Shown: positions 1-14,700, numbered from the stretch's first letter. The stretch: 64,000 nucleotides of DNA from Erythrocercus mccallii (GCA_013397435.1 VZRG01000449.1:149272-213271), one strand, 5' to 3'. The notes: generated by a model from the sequence alone, not told the origin. Made by a program: numbers and translations.

Positions 1-997
1 CAGGGAAATAAGGCAGCTTTGCAGCAGATGTAGTTTACCAGGATATGCAGTACTGGTTATGCTTGCCAGCAGACATATTTTACATGGATGCCTTTGGCAC
101 GTGCTCTGACACAGATGGTGTTTGCTCAGCAGCACAGCCAGAGCACTGGCTCTGGATCACCACTCTACCTGGATGTACATGGAAGGTTTAGAAGCAACCA
201 AGTGGTTAAAATAAGTGTAGAAATTCTATCTCTTCAAGTTTCTTCCAAGCTTATAGCTCATTCTTCTAATTTTAAATAAACAGACTAGAAGAACAAGGCT
301 AGACCACATACCGGTTTTCAATCAAATGGAATCTGGACAGAGGAAGAAGAAGCAGCCTGAAAAGTTCAACAGCTCTCAGAAAAAAATATAAAAAAATGCA
401 TTCTAATTTCACTGAAAACATTTGTCATTTTTTTCAAAATTGAATTTAAGAAATAGAAATGAAGATAGAAGGATAGATTTTATTATGCCTGTACAGTAAA
501 AATGTACATGGACATTCAAAAGCTGATGCAATTTTTGCTGTGTGATATTTCTATTTATTCACAATAAGCTCATTGAGTTGTGCTGGGCTTTGCTTTCACA
601 AAAGCACCCATTGACTTTGGAGTATTACTGCATTTTTAGACATAAGTATTCTTCTAGGAGCTCAGAGACTTTTCTCCTTGTGTAAATTGACTAGAAAAGC
701 TCTCCTGTGGACAATTTATTTGCAAAGAGAAATATCTTTTTTCAGAATAATTGTTCTGCTCATGACAAGGCTTTTATAGTGTAATTGTGATGCTGGGCAA
801 CTTTTCCCCTTACAGACAAGGTTTCAGTATCATGGTGAGCCTAATCCCTTGTTTATAAGGAAAGGATTAAATTATATTCCGGAACCTCAGAGAAAACATA
901 TGTAGAATTTAAGTATTCTGAGTGTCCTATCCAGAGTTACCAATGTGCTGGTGAAGTAAGAATACTACCATGTCCTCATCATCCCAAATACATAATT

Positions 998-1051
998 TTT
1001 ATATATATATATACATATATACAATATATACACACACATACGTATACTAAT
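998..1051. repeat. (TA)n/(CA)n microsatellite
   Basis: Imperfect alternating TA followed by CA dinucleotides. Confidence 0.8.
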
Positions 1052-2433
1052 TTTTTATTGTATATACACATACAATACCATTTGCTAAATTCTGCTGCCT
1101 TGCCCATTTTGCCTCTTCCAAAACTCATTCCTTATTTTTTCTTCTATTCCTCAATGAGAATAAAAACAATGAAGAATTTTGTGTCCTCTATATGTTGTAA
1201 TTTGTCCCTATCTTTGGGGTAGAGACCCGAAAAGTTTTTATAATTAACTCTAGTTAAATCCTTAATTCAGGTCAGGAATTTTCAACAGTACAGGAATTCC
1301 AGTTAAGAAACAGACTAAAAGGTCATTCTCATGATGTTACATCAAACCTATTTCATACCCAATTTCCAAATCTAATTTTTTAAAGAATCTTTCCATTCAA
1401 ATTTAATATATCAGGATAGAAATCAACTGAGTTTAAAAGATTCTAAATTAGAAAAAAAATATCCCTAGAAGCAATAGGAGAACTTTTTTGTCCCTAAATA
1501 AACCTTAACCATATAGATTTGGTAGCAGTTAACTATAAAATATCCCCTGAAGAGTTTTCTTACAATTTTTTCCTCTTGATTTTTTACCAATGTCACCATC
1601 AGAGGATGGTTTAAACAATTTGAGCAATTGACTCTGACAGAAACAATACCCTCCCACCCCTTTATTGACATAGTTTGGTAGATTTGTCAGAATTTATTTT
1701 AGCTAGAGGGAAAAAAGAAAAACAATTTTTAAACCATTTCTTCTGCGATAACCAAAAGGTCTGTCTGCAAGGAACTTGGATGACAAAAACCTCTATAGTG
1801 AAGGCCAAATATTTCTGCTAGAACACACAGACAGGAAGGCAGATTTGAGTGCATTTGTGATTGTGTCTTTTCAGTGTCTCTAAGGGCTCAGTCAAAGAAA
1901 GCTTGCTGGCTTCAGAGAAAATAATTGAGAACTAATTTTGAACGCAGTCATTTAGTGTGTGGGAAAGACATGCAGATGAGGATGAATGCAGAAGGGAGGG
2001 AAGTGGAGGACTGTGGCTTTGACTTTGGAAGACAGAGAAGGGTATACAAAAATGGGAACACAGGCCATGACAAAGAAAATTGTTGCCTTTATTCAGTAGC
2101 TTTCATTAAATCAAACACTAAGTGGCAATTACAGAGATTCAATAGGTACATTCAGACTTTGACAACCTTCCTCCTCCTCCAAACATGGCTTTTATATTTC
2201 GTTTGTCTTGAAACACCTGATGGCTTTGTGATGTGAAACAACTATTACTCCAAACTATATAACACAGTGTGGGACAATCAAGTGATCCGTGAAAGGCTCT
2301 TTTATTTCTAGGTAATTTGAGACGTTTTTATTTATGGCTTGTCTGTAATTGTGTGGGAATATATATATGAGTGTGTGTGGAATTATGTTCAAAGGTTAAC
2401 CTCCTACATTTTCAACTCTGTCATGCAATATAT

Positions 2434-2450
2434 GGGGGGGGAGGGGGGGG
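2434..2450 (+). repeat. G-tract, G8-A-G8
   Basis: Two runs of eight G are separated by a single A in otherwise AT-rich DNA. The tract could form a G-quadruplex on the plus strand, though sequencing slippage is also a risk in such a run. Confidence 0.8.
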
Positions 2451-4434
2451 TTTACATGAAACCAGTTTTCAGTTTTGCTTTATTTTGCATCCCAATCATC
2501 TAAATATGAAATACTAGGTTTTCAATATTTGATATATTAAGCCAAGTTTCATGGAAACAAAACAGGAAAGATAATTTTATATTTTATGATAGATACAACA
2601 AAAACATTAGTAAGATGAAATGTAAATTATCAAATCTAGCCAGGTCACTCATTTTAACATACATGCTTATGTGTGATTTAATACTATGTTTTGTGGCTAG
2701 AAAAGGATAGTGTTTAAGTGGAATCCAAGTATCTATTAAAGATCATCATGTCATGAATGAAGTACTTTGAATTAGTTAGTTGCATCTCAAATACAATTTT
2801 TCTTTTAAACACTCTTCTCCTGATTGAAAGCTCATTCCAAAATCCCACAAAGAAATATATTTTCATTTTTGTTTCAGTTTTTGTTTTTAACTTAGTTCTG
2901 TACACTGTTAGGGAAGCCTGAGTAGAACTCAGCAGCAAGTTGTGTTTTATACACCATGTGTTAGATAACGAAATGCCATGTGTCCAAAGTGATATCAGCT
3001 CTTGATGAAGAGAACTATTCATCTGTATGTGACAACTTCAGATAACGTTCAAGGTATGTTGAAATACACATCTTTTGCAAACACACTCTAGATGTGAGTG
3101 TAAATGGGACAGACTTATGGTACATCTGTCCTTGAAGAATATTGATTTCCTGATGCTGAAAAGTATTTACAAGTTCTACTAACCCCTTCTAATACACTAT
3201 TTCTACTTTCTGAAAAATCTTAGGTTTTATCTGTGAAGCATCCATCAAAATAAATATCTAACCTTTCTTAGTTTTTTATATTTATATAGATAAAACTGCA
3301 CAGCTTCCAGATATGTTTCTCTCAAAACTTATAAACATCTTTGCTTTCTCTACTTTTTCTCAATCTACAGGATTTAAATAGTAGGTAAAAAACTCATCTG
3401 AAAAGGTTTACTGCTAAAATCAAAGCATGCATTAAAAGGCAGAATATATTTAATGTCATATTTTAAAAACATTATAATCAGAGATTTTTATTTTTCCTCC
3501 AGACTCAAATAAGACCACATTTTTTAAATGAATTTATAACAAGCTAATAATTCTGTTGTAAAATTAGCTTCAACTTTAGGGCTTTTGACTATTACAGGAC
3601 TATAATGGGTGAAAAAAAATAGGAAAATACTCTGCTAAGAGGACCACATCTCTATGCACATTAGAAGGCAGATTAGTACCCAGATTCATGTATTTTCATA
3701 TAGCTTGAATTTAGCTAAGGTTCATAAGGATCATAAGCCCCATTTTCATATGAAAAAAACCTATATTTAGAAAGTTCTCCCTACACAGAACATATGCAAA
3801 GTGCAATACCTTGTGCTTTTTTTTTCTAACTTTTAGACTTACAAGGTTTCAATAAACAGGTTTCAGTCTTTAAATATCTTCTCAAAGAAACTATCTCTTG
3901 ATTTTTTTTAATAAAATCTCTCACTTGAAGAATATATGTTTCGGTTTATGTGAAACTTAAACCTGACTATGGAACAACACTACTGACATTTCTATACTAC
4001 TTTTCAGGTTTTTGGTTTTGATTTTTTGAGACAACAGCCAAAGTCCACCTATTCCTGGCCATGAAGCCCAGGATGTGTAACACACTGCCAGCTCTCTCAT
4101 TGTTTCTCTTCAAGCTTGCAGATATGGCAATGCTCCTCTCCAAATTTTCAGTGGCTCACTGGACAGAATCTCTGTGATGTTTAACCTGTATGTGTAGCAG
4201 GCAGTGCTGAAAGGGAGGGGCTACTGAAGAGATGGAAAGCATAGTTTAAAAGAGGAAAAATTGTTTAGAATGCTAAACACGTTAGTTTACATCTGTTACC
4301 ATTTATGATTTCATCATTGCAACCCATACTTTCCTTCTTGAAGCTGTTTTGCTTTAATAAATGAATCTTTAATTTGCAATATATTTAAATTAGGAAAAAA
4401 AAGGTGTTGAATCTAAGAAAGATACTTGAAGTAT

Positions 4435-4532
4435 TTTTTTTCTTGTTATGTTTTGTTGGGGTTTTTTTATTTGGTTTTGATTTTTTAGTTTTTTCTTTTT
4501 TGTTTGGTTTCTTTTGCGTTGGGTTTTTGCTT
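4435..4532. repeat. T/G-rich low-complexity tract
   Basis: About 100 bases are almost entirely T and G. The complement gives lysine-rich frames (4385-4576 and 4390-4788, minus) that are artefacts of composition. Confidence 0.7.
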
Positions 4533-6693
4533 TCATATAACAGATTGGTAGATGTGTAGGTATGGGAACAGACCATGTTTCTCTTATATAAAATTTTCTT
4601 TGTGTTCCTCTAACAAAAATATCTTCTTGTACTGATTGTGAAATTAATATTTTATTTGATTGCTTCCATAGCTGCTTGGGAAATGAGATTTGGTGATGTC
4701 TACCCTTAATAACTATGCTAAACCCCTGAAATTTCAACATTATGAAATAGTCAAAACAACTACTATTATAAGGATAGTTTTTCTGCAAAATTACTGACTG
4801 CCAGTGCTATTACTGTGAGTACTGCAATCACTTTTACCCCCTATTCCTGTTACTGACTACTATTGTCATGATTGTTTCCATACTAAGTCTATTTCTGCTG
4901 CTACAACTACTACTATTAATATTAAAAATTGGTCACTGGTTTCAAATTGCTTCCATTTCAGAGTCAGTGCATTGCCAACAGGGGATCCTTTTTCTATTGT
5001 AAATTTACAGTCAGATAAAACACTTTCTAATATTTATTCCTTGACTAGAGACAGCAAACCTAGATGACTAGTTTAGACTAGATTTCTTTATATAACTCAA
5101 GTTAATGGAATGAATCCTATGTTAATTAAGAGATCTCCATGGAATGAAGAAAATATGAAGTTATGAATTTACTGATCACTTCTTTGCAGCAGGATACTCT
5201 AGTCACAGGTTCTGATTTATTTATTTTACTTTCAGTTGTAACTCATCCAAGCTCATGAAGACAACAAAGTGGAACTTAGAAAAGACAGAAGGATCTCTTA
5301 CACCTAATTTACAATAACACTTGTCTCTTATCACATTCTATTGTCTGAGTGCTGAATCAGATTCTTAGTAATAATCAAAGCACAAATTTACTATTTGCAG
5401 AACTTATTGCCAAGAGCAAATGCCATATAAATTCACATCTCAGTATTCTTAATATTAGGGAAAATCACTTTCTCCTTTCTCTTCCATAGAGAATAATTTG
5501 CTCTTGGCTTGGAATATCCTTTGTGCCAGTTTTATGCCACTAATAAGTTATATTAGCAGCATAGTACGTGCATGCTCATTCTTACCAGCTAGTGTTTATC
5601 TTCTCTTTCCTTCATCCCTCCACAAACTCTTTGTTCTGGAGACAAGAAAGCAGAGAATTGTTTTCTTTTTCCTGAATATCTATTGCACCATCCAAATAGC
5701 TTCCTATTCTGCCAGACTTCTTCCAGCTATAGGTTATGATTTGTAGAGGGATTAAATGTTGAATACATTGAATAGGTAGGACAAGCATCTAGCTATTGGA
5801 TACACCTCTAAGAATTAAAAGTTATGTAAAAAATAAAACAAACTCCAACAAAATAAAACAAAAAATCCCTTCACATTTTTTTCTCTTTGTTCTATGTAAC
5901 CTGATCTGGACCAAATGGTACTTTAAAAAAACTGATAAAAATCTTCTTTCTCTTATATGATATGAAATCAAGCCTCTTCTCAATTCATTACCTTTTTTTT
6001 CCTTAAATGCAGATCAAACAAGTCATGTGCTTCTAAGAAAATATTTAAAACTTGTGAAAAGCACATTAGCGGAAGTTCTCATTTTTATCTGCTGCATGTG
6101 GTAGAAATATAAAACAAAAGGAAAAACCAGGAAAAGTGTTTTGGATATTTAATAAATATAAAGTAACTTTGCACAATAATTTTTGGCTTCTGAAACACTG
6201 TACGTAGCAAATAGTTCAACACGAATCTTGCTACAGAGAATAACTAAAAGTTTTCTGTGGAGAAGAGCAGATAGTTATCTTTCTTATACCTAGCAGTATG
6301 TTGAAAACAATGTAGAATGCTATGGTTGCTTAATACAGTTTTATGATCTAAATCTGAACTAGTGTGTGCCTCACTAGGTTGTAGGAGGCTCATTCAAAAC
6401 ATATGTATAGCCCTATTCTAGCACAAAGAATAAACGTGAAATGCAAAATTCTCAAATCAGCAAGAATATATCAAGACATCTGGCACAAGGACAATCACAC
6501 AGGTTACTATGAATAATAAATGAATCATTTTATTTCTAAATAAGCTTTTTCCCTCCACTGTTTAGAAATGAGAGAGAAAATCAAGAAAATGAAACCATCA
6601 ATCCTAGTTATCAAATCAATTAACAAAGCAGTTAACTTTGACCTTCAGAAATCCTTTGATATTTGCTTCATCACTCTGTTGGGAAGACTTTAC

Positions 6694-6754
6694 CTTTTTC
6701 TTTGTAAAGTTCTTTGTAAAGTACAACAGGCACCTCACTCAGACCAGCGTTTCC
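6694..6754 (-). CDS. Possible exon on the minus strand
   Basis: This is a 61-nt candidate with the good acceptor tgtgtgctcattacaag and a moderate donor, AAAAAG|GTAAAG. Phase 0 reads GNAGLSEVPVVLYKELYKEK plus one base. A 12-bp internal duplication (ctttgtaaagtt) creates the repeated LYK. Phase is compatible with the 9722-9754 candidate. It is far from E9 and may be fortuitous. Confidence 0.28.
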
Positions 6755-9721
6755 CTTGTAATGAGCACACATCAAAAATAAATTATGACAATCAACAAAT
6801 GAGCTTGAAAAAATATCACTGACTTGTAAAATGGTAGAAAAATCAAAATTCTTATAACTCTTACAAGAAAACAGCCATCATGCCAGCTTTTATCTGTGTT
6901 AGAGAGGAAAAATATTAATGCTTACCAAATAAATACATCAGAAAATAAACTGGTCATAAGAGAGAAAAATTAAGAGCTGAAACATCTACAATAATCACTC
7001 ATCTTCAGAGCATCTGCTAAAGTACTGGTGAGAAACTTTTTGATTTGCTTTGGTAAGGAAAACATGAAAAATACAATGAAAATATTCCCAGAGCAAATTT
7101 GAAGTATTTCATTTTGATTCAAGCTAGTAAAGGCGCACAAAGGATGGAAGGTCCTATTCATCATACACTTACACAGGAATCAAACATTATTCCATTGAGC
7201 CTCATGAGGTGAAATTTCAAGACTAAGAAATCCACAAACACAGGTTCAAGAAAACATTTCTCATCTCCTCATCTGTGTTCAGAATACAAAGAGTATGTCT
7301 GCAACCATCATTCCCATATTTCCAGACCTTTGTGTCCATTTGTGTTTCCTTCTACTGTGGTTAAAATGAAATATTAGCTTGAATTATGGCTAGGAAAGTC
7401 TAGTGAAATATTCTAGCAACTATACTTTCCAGAAAGGTGCAAAAATTACTCCTATGGAAGTTATGGAACAAGAAAACAAGACAGATGCCATGATCTCCAT
7501 GAACTGTTGTCAAATTTCATAAAACCCACATATTTGATCTCTTTGGAATCAAGGGTTGATCCTTGGTGAATGAGTACTCAGTATCCTCTTCAAACAAATT
7601 TTTTAATTCATACAATAGCACAGAAATGACATTTCTATCTTCTAAATCCATGCAAACCACATTTTTCTTATTTAAATAACAACAATTAATACTGCCTTTT
7701 AAACTGGATCTATAGAAATACTTAAAATAAGAGTGAGGTAAGAGTTTTCATCAAATTTCATGGGATTCTATGATGCCAGATTCGGCTTCCTTCTGGACAC
7801 TTTCTCAGTGGCAGACCTAGATATATTGCAATATTTCCCTTTCTTTATTATTCCCTTCATTCCTCCCTCTCCAGGTTTTCATGGTAATGGCAATCAGGCA
7901 CTGGATCACCATGGAACATCCCAAGTGATCCCTTATCTCTATGAGTGGGAATCAGCGGCTCAGGGCATGCCACAGAATGCACTTGAATAGTTTCTTGTCC
8001 TCTGGATTATCTTGGCTCTATTTCTGGCAGTCCCAGTTTTGGGCAGCTTCCTTAGCAACACTTGCTGTCAAACCAGCTTTCACATAATCTTGCAGGACAG
8101 GAATTTTTATAGAGTTGTCCTATATCTGAGCCAAGCATTTGTAATAGTAAAGTAGCTCAGGAGATCCTGAAGCTAACAAATCCACAGGAATTCGTTATTC
8201 TTCTATTTAAATTTTGAAAAGTTTTAATACCCACACAACACAAACAGCAAGTAAAATAAACAATTTCCAAGGACAAATGAGAAATACTGTAAGGTATTTG
8301 AGGTATTTGATTTCTAGAATTTGTAGCCCTTCTGTTACAGATTTAGGAACTACCCCAATTTGGCCTAGGGTTTTATTATTGAATCTTCTGCCCAGAGTCT
8401 TGATTTATCAAGAGAATTACTGAGGATTTTGTAATCTTTGAATGAAAGTCAGGTCCAGACTGGAATGAATTTGGGTATGATTTGTGGTTCCCTATCAAAA
8501 TCTGATCAGACTCAACTTTTCTGTCTGGAGTTTTCTTTTTAATTTTTCAACTTGAGCAATTTTGAAACTTAGGAGTGGGGGCTAGACAGAGAGATGAACA
8601 TACCCTTGTGAAACATTTTAAAGACAGCTACCATAATCACACAGACTTCTGTTTTAACCTTGAATCAAAAAATGGTGCAATCTTCTTTAAAAAAAAACCT
8701 ACCCAAATTTCTCACTAACAGCTGGGTACCTTTGACACTTTATTTTAGTTTATTGCAATATTTATTTATTAGTGAAATTTATTTTACTTCTTTCATTCCA
8801 ACTTTGCTTCATTGTGCCTAAAATTATTTGACCCCATAGGCTAAGATACACTTAATTTACTGCCCTGAAGTGATAAATTTGGATTGTATAAGAATCAAAC
8901 ACACATGCCATGTCCACAGAGAGGAAGCAGTACAAAGGCTTCTTGTGAACTAAATCTCACATGAGCTTTCAGTCAGGGACCTGGGCTCAGTACTGTGAAT
9001 TAGTCACTTTTTTTGTTACGTTTCTATGTTTTACCAACAAAAAATAACCCCTGCACCACGATTTGTGGCACTTTTGTTCTTCACATATATTGAATTCAAA
9101 GCTCCCAGTCCTCTGTAACTTCCCCATGCTCACAGAGTCCCTGATCTCACCCTTTTGGGATAGGATATTTGGAGCCAATGCAGCAGCTGCTTAATCCAAG
9201 TTTTAAATGAAGCTCACTGCAAACATTTGCAGCAGTGAACTAATCAGGTTTGATCAATGAGAGCCTTTTCCTCCATAAGTTTAAGTATTCTAGACAAGTG
9301 CTATGAATACTTCTGGCTCTGGGTATGGTTTCACTTAGGAATTTGGAAGGGGTGGGCTAGGCTCACATGGGTAAAGTGGGTCATGGAAAGCTTTCCATGG
9401 AGAAAAGAATTAAAGGTTCAGTAACAGAAAGATAGGGAGCTGAAAAATTTATGTCAGAATTATTTCTTAAGGAGATCTCTTTGGGGAATGTACTTAATTT
9501 ATTATTTCAGAAAATTCTACATCTTCTGAAAGACTACAAACATACCCAAAGACAGTTCTGAGGTTTTATGCCTAAGAAACTTCCTACTTGTCTCCAAGGC
9601 ATTCAGTTATCTTGTTTACTTTGCAATGTCTGCAACACAGTAACAAACACTTTTCTTGATTAGGTCTCGGTGAAGGTTTCAGAGGCCATAACTGGTTCAC
9701 AGCTGTCAAGGCTTTTCTTAC

Positions 9722-9754
9722 CATTGCAGGGAGCAGCTGATTATTCTCTTCAGT
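9722..9754 (-). CDS. Possible exon on the minus strand
   Basis: This is a 33-nt candidate with the strong donor CAATG|GTAAGAA and a moderate acceptor (gatgcactattgag). Phase 0 to 0 reads TEENNQLLPAM. Another frame is also open. Its link to the gene above is unproven because the exons needed in between were not found. Confidence 0.25.
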
Positions 9755-10086
9755 CTCAATAGTGCATCACTTTACACATGCATATAAGGCTCTGGAGTTT
9801 TTTTCTGGGTTTTTTTGAGTTTTGATTTTTTTCAATTTATTTTCCTCTTTAACTAGGCCCAGAGTCATGTATAATATGAAATTCTTTAACAGCTAATTCA
9901 AACTTGAAGCTTTAAGAAAAAAAAAAAAACCTTTCAAAAAATATTGTTCTGTAGTTAGTTTTAATTAATAAATCCAAAATAACCTGCAGGAAATTTAATT
10001 ATTTTACACTCAATTTCTTGGGGAATTAAAATCACAACATGAGCAGGAAAAAAGTCCACACTCACACACCTAAAAAAGCCCAACCA

Positions 10087-10165
10087 ACTAATCAACCAAA
10101 AAAAAACCAACCCCAAAAAACAACAACAATCACAAAAACCCACCAAATAACAAAAACCAGAACAA
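10087..10165. repeat. A/C-rich low-complexity tract
   Basis: CAACC, CAAAA and CAACAA words are mixed without a fixed period. This is the reverse-strand counterpart of the T/G-rich tract at 4435. Confidence 0.65.
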
Positions 10166-11203
10166 CAATCTCTATTCCCTCTGAATAAAAGGAAGTAATA
10201 AATATCTGAAGTTTAGATTTTTTTATATCTGGGATGTATAGAGATATACACAACTGGCAAGATATTATTTTTAAGTTCCTGTTCACATACTTATTTTAGT
10301 GACTGAACCAGGCTAGCAACCTTTTTCTCTGGTCCTCTTAGACTACCATGTGTTTACCCTTTCTTTTTCCTAGTATGTCATGGCCAGCAGAGATGTGCAT
10401 AACCTCTGATGTAGTTGACGAAAATCATCAGAAATTTTTCTGTTAGGGGTCAGATGCCTACAAAAGAACCCCAGGTGAACAGAACAGTCTACTTTACATA
10501 TCAGATATCTACAAATTTTTTTCTAGAAATGTCTGTTTTCATTGACATAATCCCTCTCTCAATCCTAGATCTCACTTATTGTCTATATGGAGACATTTAG
10601 CTAAAAGATGAGCACACAGGTTACACCACAGATGTCAGGTTCTGTGAGGCTCTCCTGAAGTGACTACTTAAAAAAGTTTAAAAAGTGGGAAGGTGAAGTA
10701 TGTGGCAGTTAAAAAGGGTCCTACAAATTTCATTTATACTAAGTAATGGTAAGCACTTTGATTCAGCCTAGTTTTAATTGAGCTTGAGGTTAGATGTAAG
10801 CAATTGTTTTAACTGAGGAGGCACAGACATAATTTCTTTTAAAATATCCAAAATATGAACAGATTATTTCTTATTCACATTTAGATTTTAAAACTAATTT
10901 AGAAAATCAGTTTCTTCATGCTGTGTTGCTTTTCTTCTCTCCCTCAAGTCCAGTAATATGATTTAATGGGGACTTATTCCCATAACGTGGCAAGAATTGT
11001 AGGTCTACCAATATAAATATAAAAGACACACTGTGATGTCCAAGTTGATAATGTTGTATCTTGTTTCCATGTTTTCTGTCTGTGGTGATGTTTCTGGTTA
11101 AACCATGGAAAAGACTCAAAGAGCATTTAAACAACATTTGAAGTTATTAAAATGTGCCACATGCAGATCTGACGTTCTTGTTTCTGTGTTTCTAAATTCA
11201 AGC

Positions 11204-11774
11204 GTGGTGGTGCGCTCTGCTGTCGCGCGTTACGGCAGGCGACACTCCCCTGGGACCCTGATCTCCCGAAGCAGTCGCTTACCGGTCGGTGTGTATAAAG
11301 ACGAGATGGGCCTCACTTGCCAGTCCGAGAATCGATGTTTATTAAGGAAACACAAAATGTAATCTAATTCGAATATAAGGTAGAGGTGAGGACCTAATGA
11401 TCTCTAAAGAAAGTGAAAAGAAAGGGAGGAACTAAGAATCTCTCTCAGGGAAGGGTGGTGGGTTTTAAGGAACAGTCGAGAGTTTTGGTTTAGGTTTTGG
11501 GGCCAATAGCAACATAAGTGCTAGGTAGGGATTACAATACAAGAACCAATAAGGGAGCACAAGGGGAGGGAAATAACCTAAACAACCAATGACGCTTCGA
11601 AGGTAGAGAAATTGACAAGGAATGTTCTGGAATAATGGGTAGTGTCAGAACATAACAGACAACTAAGGCTAAACAAATGCAGAGGGAAAAAAGGGGGAGG
11701 GGGTACAGAACAAACCATTAAAGGTAATTGAAAATACATAAAGCTATTAAAATGCAAAAATAACACACCACAAC
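11204..11774 (-). mobile_element. Solo LTR of an avian endogenous retrovirus
   Basis: This element of about 571 bp is much richer in GC and CpG at its left end than anything around it. On the minus strand it starts near TGTTGTGGTG and ends near GCACCACCAC, giving imperfect terminal inverted repeats. The poly(A) signal AATAAA lies at 11338-11343 (tttatt on the plus strand), followed by a GC-rich R/U5-like stretch. CCAAT-type boxes occur in the presumed U3. The 8-bp word attcaagc flanks it at 11196-11203 and 11775-11782. No internal viral genes are present, so it is a solitary LTR. Retained CpGs suggest a fairly recent insertion. Confidence 0.8.
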
Positions 11775-14700
11775 ATTCAAGCATGACTTTAAGAACTGTT
11801 TAGGAAAACTGGGACATGCAGCTTTTACTCAGCTTTGTTATATGCTTGATACTTTATTATGGAGTCAGTAGCTATAGTCACAAAGATGTGATGTTCACTT
11901 GAGTATTAAAAATTCATACACTGAATGGGTATATGTAAAATATTTGAGTAATAAGATGTTCTGGAAAATTGACTTATAAATTTTGAATTGAAACACTGTA
12001 TTTGCTTGGAACATTAATTTTTCCTCATTCTTAAGAGATATCCAGGGTGTTAAATAGTCTTGTCTTGGGTTTATTTTATAGCTGGCCTAGATTTATTACT
12101 TTTCAAAGTAAAGGAATGCATCTTAGCCTAAATGCACATAAAACTCACATGAATTGTGGAATTTTTAAAAATTACTGATACTGCATATTTGGAATGCAAT
12201 GTGTCTTTTTACATAGTGCAGAACAGAAATTTTAGACTGGGTAAAGCGTACCTATACCGTAAGAAGTATGATCTTCCTGTATATTATCCTTATATGCTCA
12301 GACAGTGACGGAAAAGTATTGTTTTAAAAACATCTTTGTCCATGACTGTGGTGGCTTCTTTTGCATTCAAGGAGAGATTTATCTTTTATTAAAATTCACA
12401 ACACTGAATGTTTTCCTATGTTTTCCTTACATGTATTGATTACTGTATACCCTTAGCGATCTTTTTTCCAAGGCTTCATAACAAGAAGATTCCTAACAGA
12501 ATTATAAGGGTTTTTTTAGTGTTTTCTCTTGCAGTCACAAGAGGGACTACACTAAAACAATAAGGATGACATTCAGGTAGTTTGAATCTTTTTGGAGACA
12601 AGAGATTAGGTGCCTACAGGTCTGTGTCTACACGTGAGGGAGGTGGCAGACCTGCCACTATAGTTAACAAAGAGAAAGCCAATATCATCAGTGCAGCCTA
12701 AAATACTTTTTGTGCTGACATAATGTAGGTGTCAACTTTAGGATAAGCTGAATGACTGCCAAAACTGTTTTGGCTTTATTCATTAGGTCTTATTTAACTA
12801 ATTTGTAAGCAGAAATGGCTATGTGACTTAACCTGCAGGTAAATCATATACTAGTGAGAAACAGACTTGCTAACTTACTTAATTTCCAGACAAAATAGGT
12901 CCTTCATGTATGGTGGAATAGATTTTGAGAACATTGCAATTGAGAAAGAAAAATTGTTTTTTTATCAATTGAAATAACTCACATGTTTGCTTTTTTTAGG
13001 TAATATATTATATTTTCCTATTCACATAATAATATTGATGGAGCTTCTTAAATCATTTAGTCAAGTTCTGTATTCACAACTTAGTTGAATAATTGAAAAT
13101 CCCATGTGTTAGTCAGAGTAATGATTAATAATGATTAATTATTAAATGCTTTGGTTTTACAACACCCAGAAGCTGGCTTTGTGGTTTTTATTGATAAAAA
13201 GTCACAATAAACATTTAAATCATACTTTAAATCATCTATAAAGCTAAAAAATATCATTTTCCTGAAGTCAGAGTGAGAATGTTTGGCCAAAGTAATGTAG
13301 CAGGTCAAATTAGAGATCCACAGTGACTTTTTTTCTTTACAGTTTTATTGAATTTAAATTAATCCTAACAATTCTTACATGAGTCCCTGAGAAAAGAGTG
13401 AAGATATATGAATAAAATGGGATTACTGCTCAAGACAAACAGACATCTCTACAAAAGTTGTTCACCTACCTACAAATACCAAGTTAATAGGACATAAAAC
13501 TAAGATATGTTAGATGGCATGAGACACAGAAAGAGTCCTGAATAATGGAAGAAATATTGACTTGGTTATTCAAAGTTGAGAGAGTTGCTGGTGAGAAGCC
13601 AACAATATCTGAAAGAAGTTGAAGAAATTGTTGGGGTTCAATTAAGGGTTTTTTAATCTATGTGTTAAGAAAAACAGGTTCTCTGAATCTGCTGAGGTTA
13701 ATTGCCCATATGTGTTTGTATACTGGTTTATAATTTTTTTGAGAATATTGAATGTGAATAAATATAGGCTCTTGACCTGAAAACCCTTGAAGTCAAAGTC
13801 TGTAGCTTTTGGGGTTTTTTTAATGATCAGAGCATAATCAATGCTCTTCCTCTAAACTATCTGTCAAAGGATCTTACTCTCAACTCAAAACAAGATTCAA
13901 AAGAAATTTTAAGTGACATTTGTCATTGATAAAACCATTTAGAATCCTAATGCAGCAGTAAAACAGCAGGACAGATGTTATGATGATAAGGATCATCATA
14001 AGGCAACGTAAACTTTTGTTTTTCCTAGGGCTTATTTGGATAAACTCTTAAAGACAGTAAATTTTATCAGTATTTTCTATTCCATTCCACAAACTGTATG
14101 TTAAAAGCTATTCCAAAAAAGGGAACATGTATCCTGAAGTCTCCAAGAGGGAGAGGCATGAGGTTGGCTGGAATTTGTTTCTTAAATTTGCAGTTTGAGA
14201 AGAACACTTAGAAAGTTAATTGTGTAGAAACAACAAATCCCTCTGCTCCAAGCTCATCTTATTGTTTTAATGCTTATCCCACAATCCCATGGTAGATGTT
14301 TCAGGAGAATTCTGTTATCTTTCATATCACTCAAGTACTATTAGAATTAACAATCCTGTGAAGTGTTGGATAGCAAAATTTGTCATATGGGGCCTCCAAA
14401 GTCTGATAGAAAGATTAAATGGTCTCCATAGAGTCTGTTAGTCATGGAAAAGTTACTTTGGTGTTTGATTTTGTGAAAGTCAAAGTGTTGCTCAGTTGTC
14501 TTCTTTTCTTCTATGTGTGTCTGATTGCTTATGTAGCTATTTGGTCGTCACACAACAGAAATTACTTTGAACTGCTGAGAGGAAACAATAGGACATCTTC
14601 AGAGAAAGGATAGAATTAGGCAGTTGTGTGTAACAAATTCCTCTGAGTGGGAAAAACATCAATCAATGGGTACTGTTATGTTTTCTTGGAGTATTCATTG

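Larger units (their letters stand above)
1..9721. other. Intron-like or intergenic AT-rich DNA
   Basis: Apart from the low-complexity tracts and the weak candidate at 6694-6754, I see no recognisable gene or repeat. ORFs are short, stop-rich at both ends and lack paired splice signals. The 102-residue frame at 2714-3022 (minus) resembles nothing I know. Confidence 0.6.

Noticed and set aside
2714..3022. 102-codon minus-strand frame
   Set aside because: Low-complexity lysine/threonine part, no homology recognised, no splice sites.
12560..12720. GC-richer stretch considered as an exon or element
   Set aside because: No open frame bounded by splice sites and no recognised repeat.
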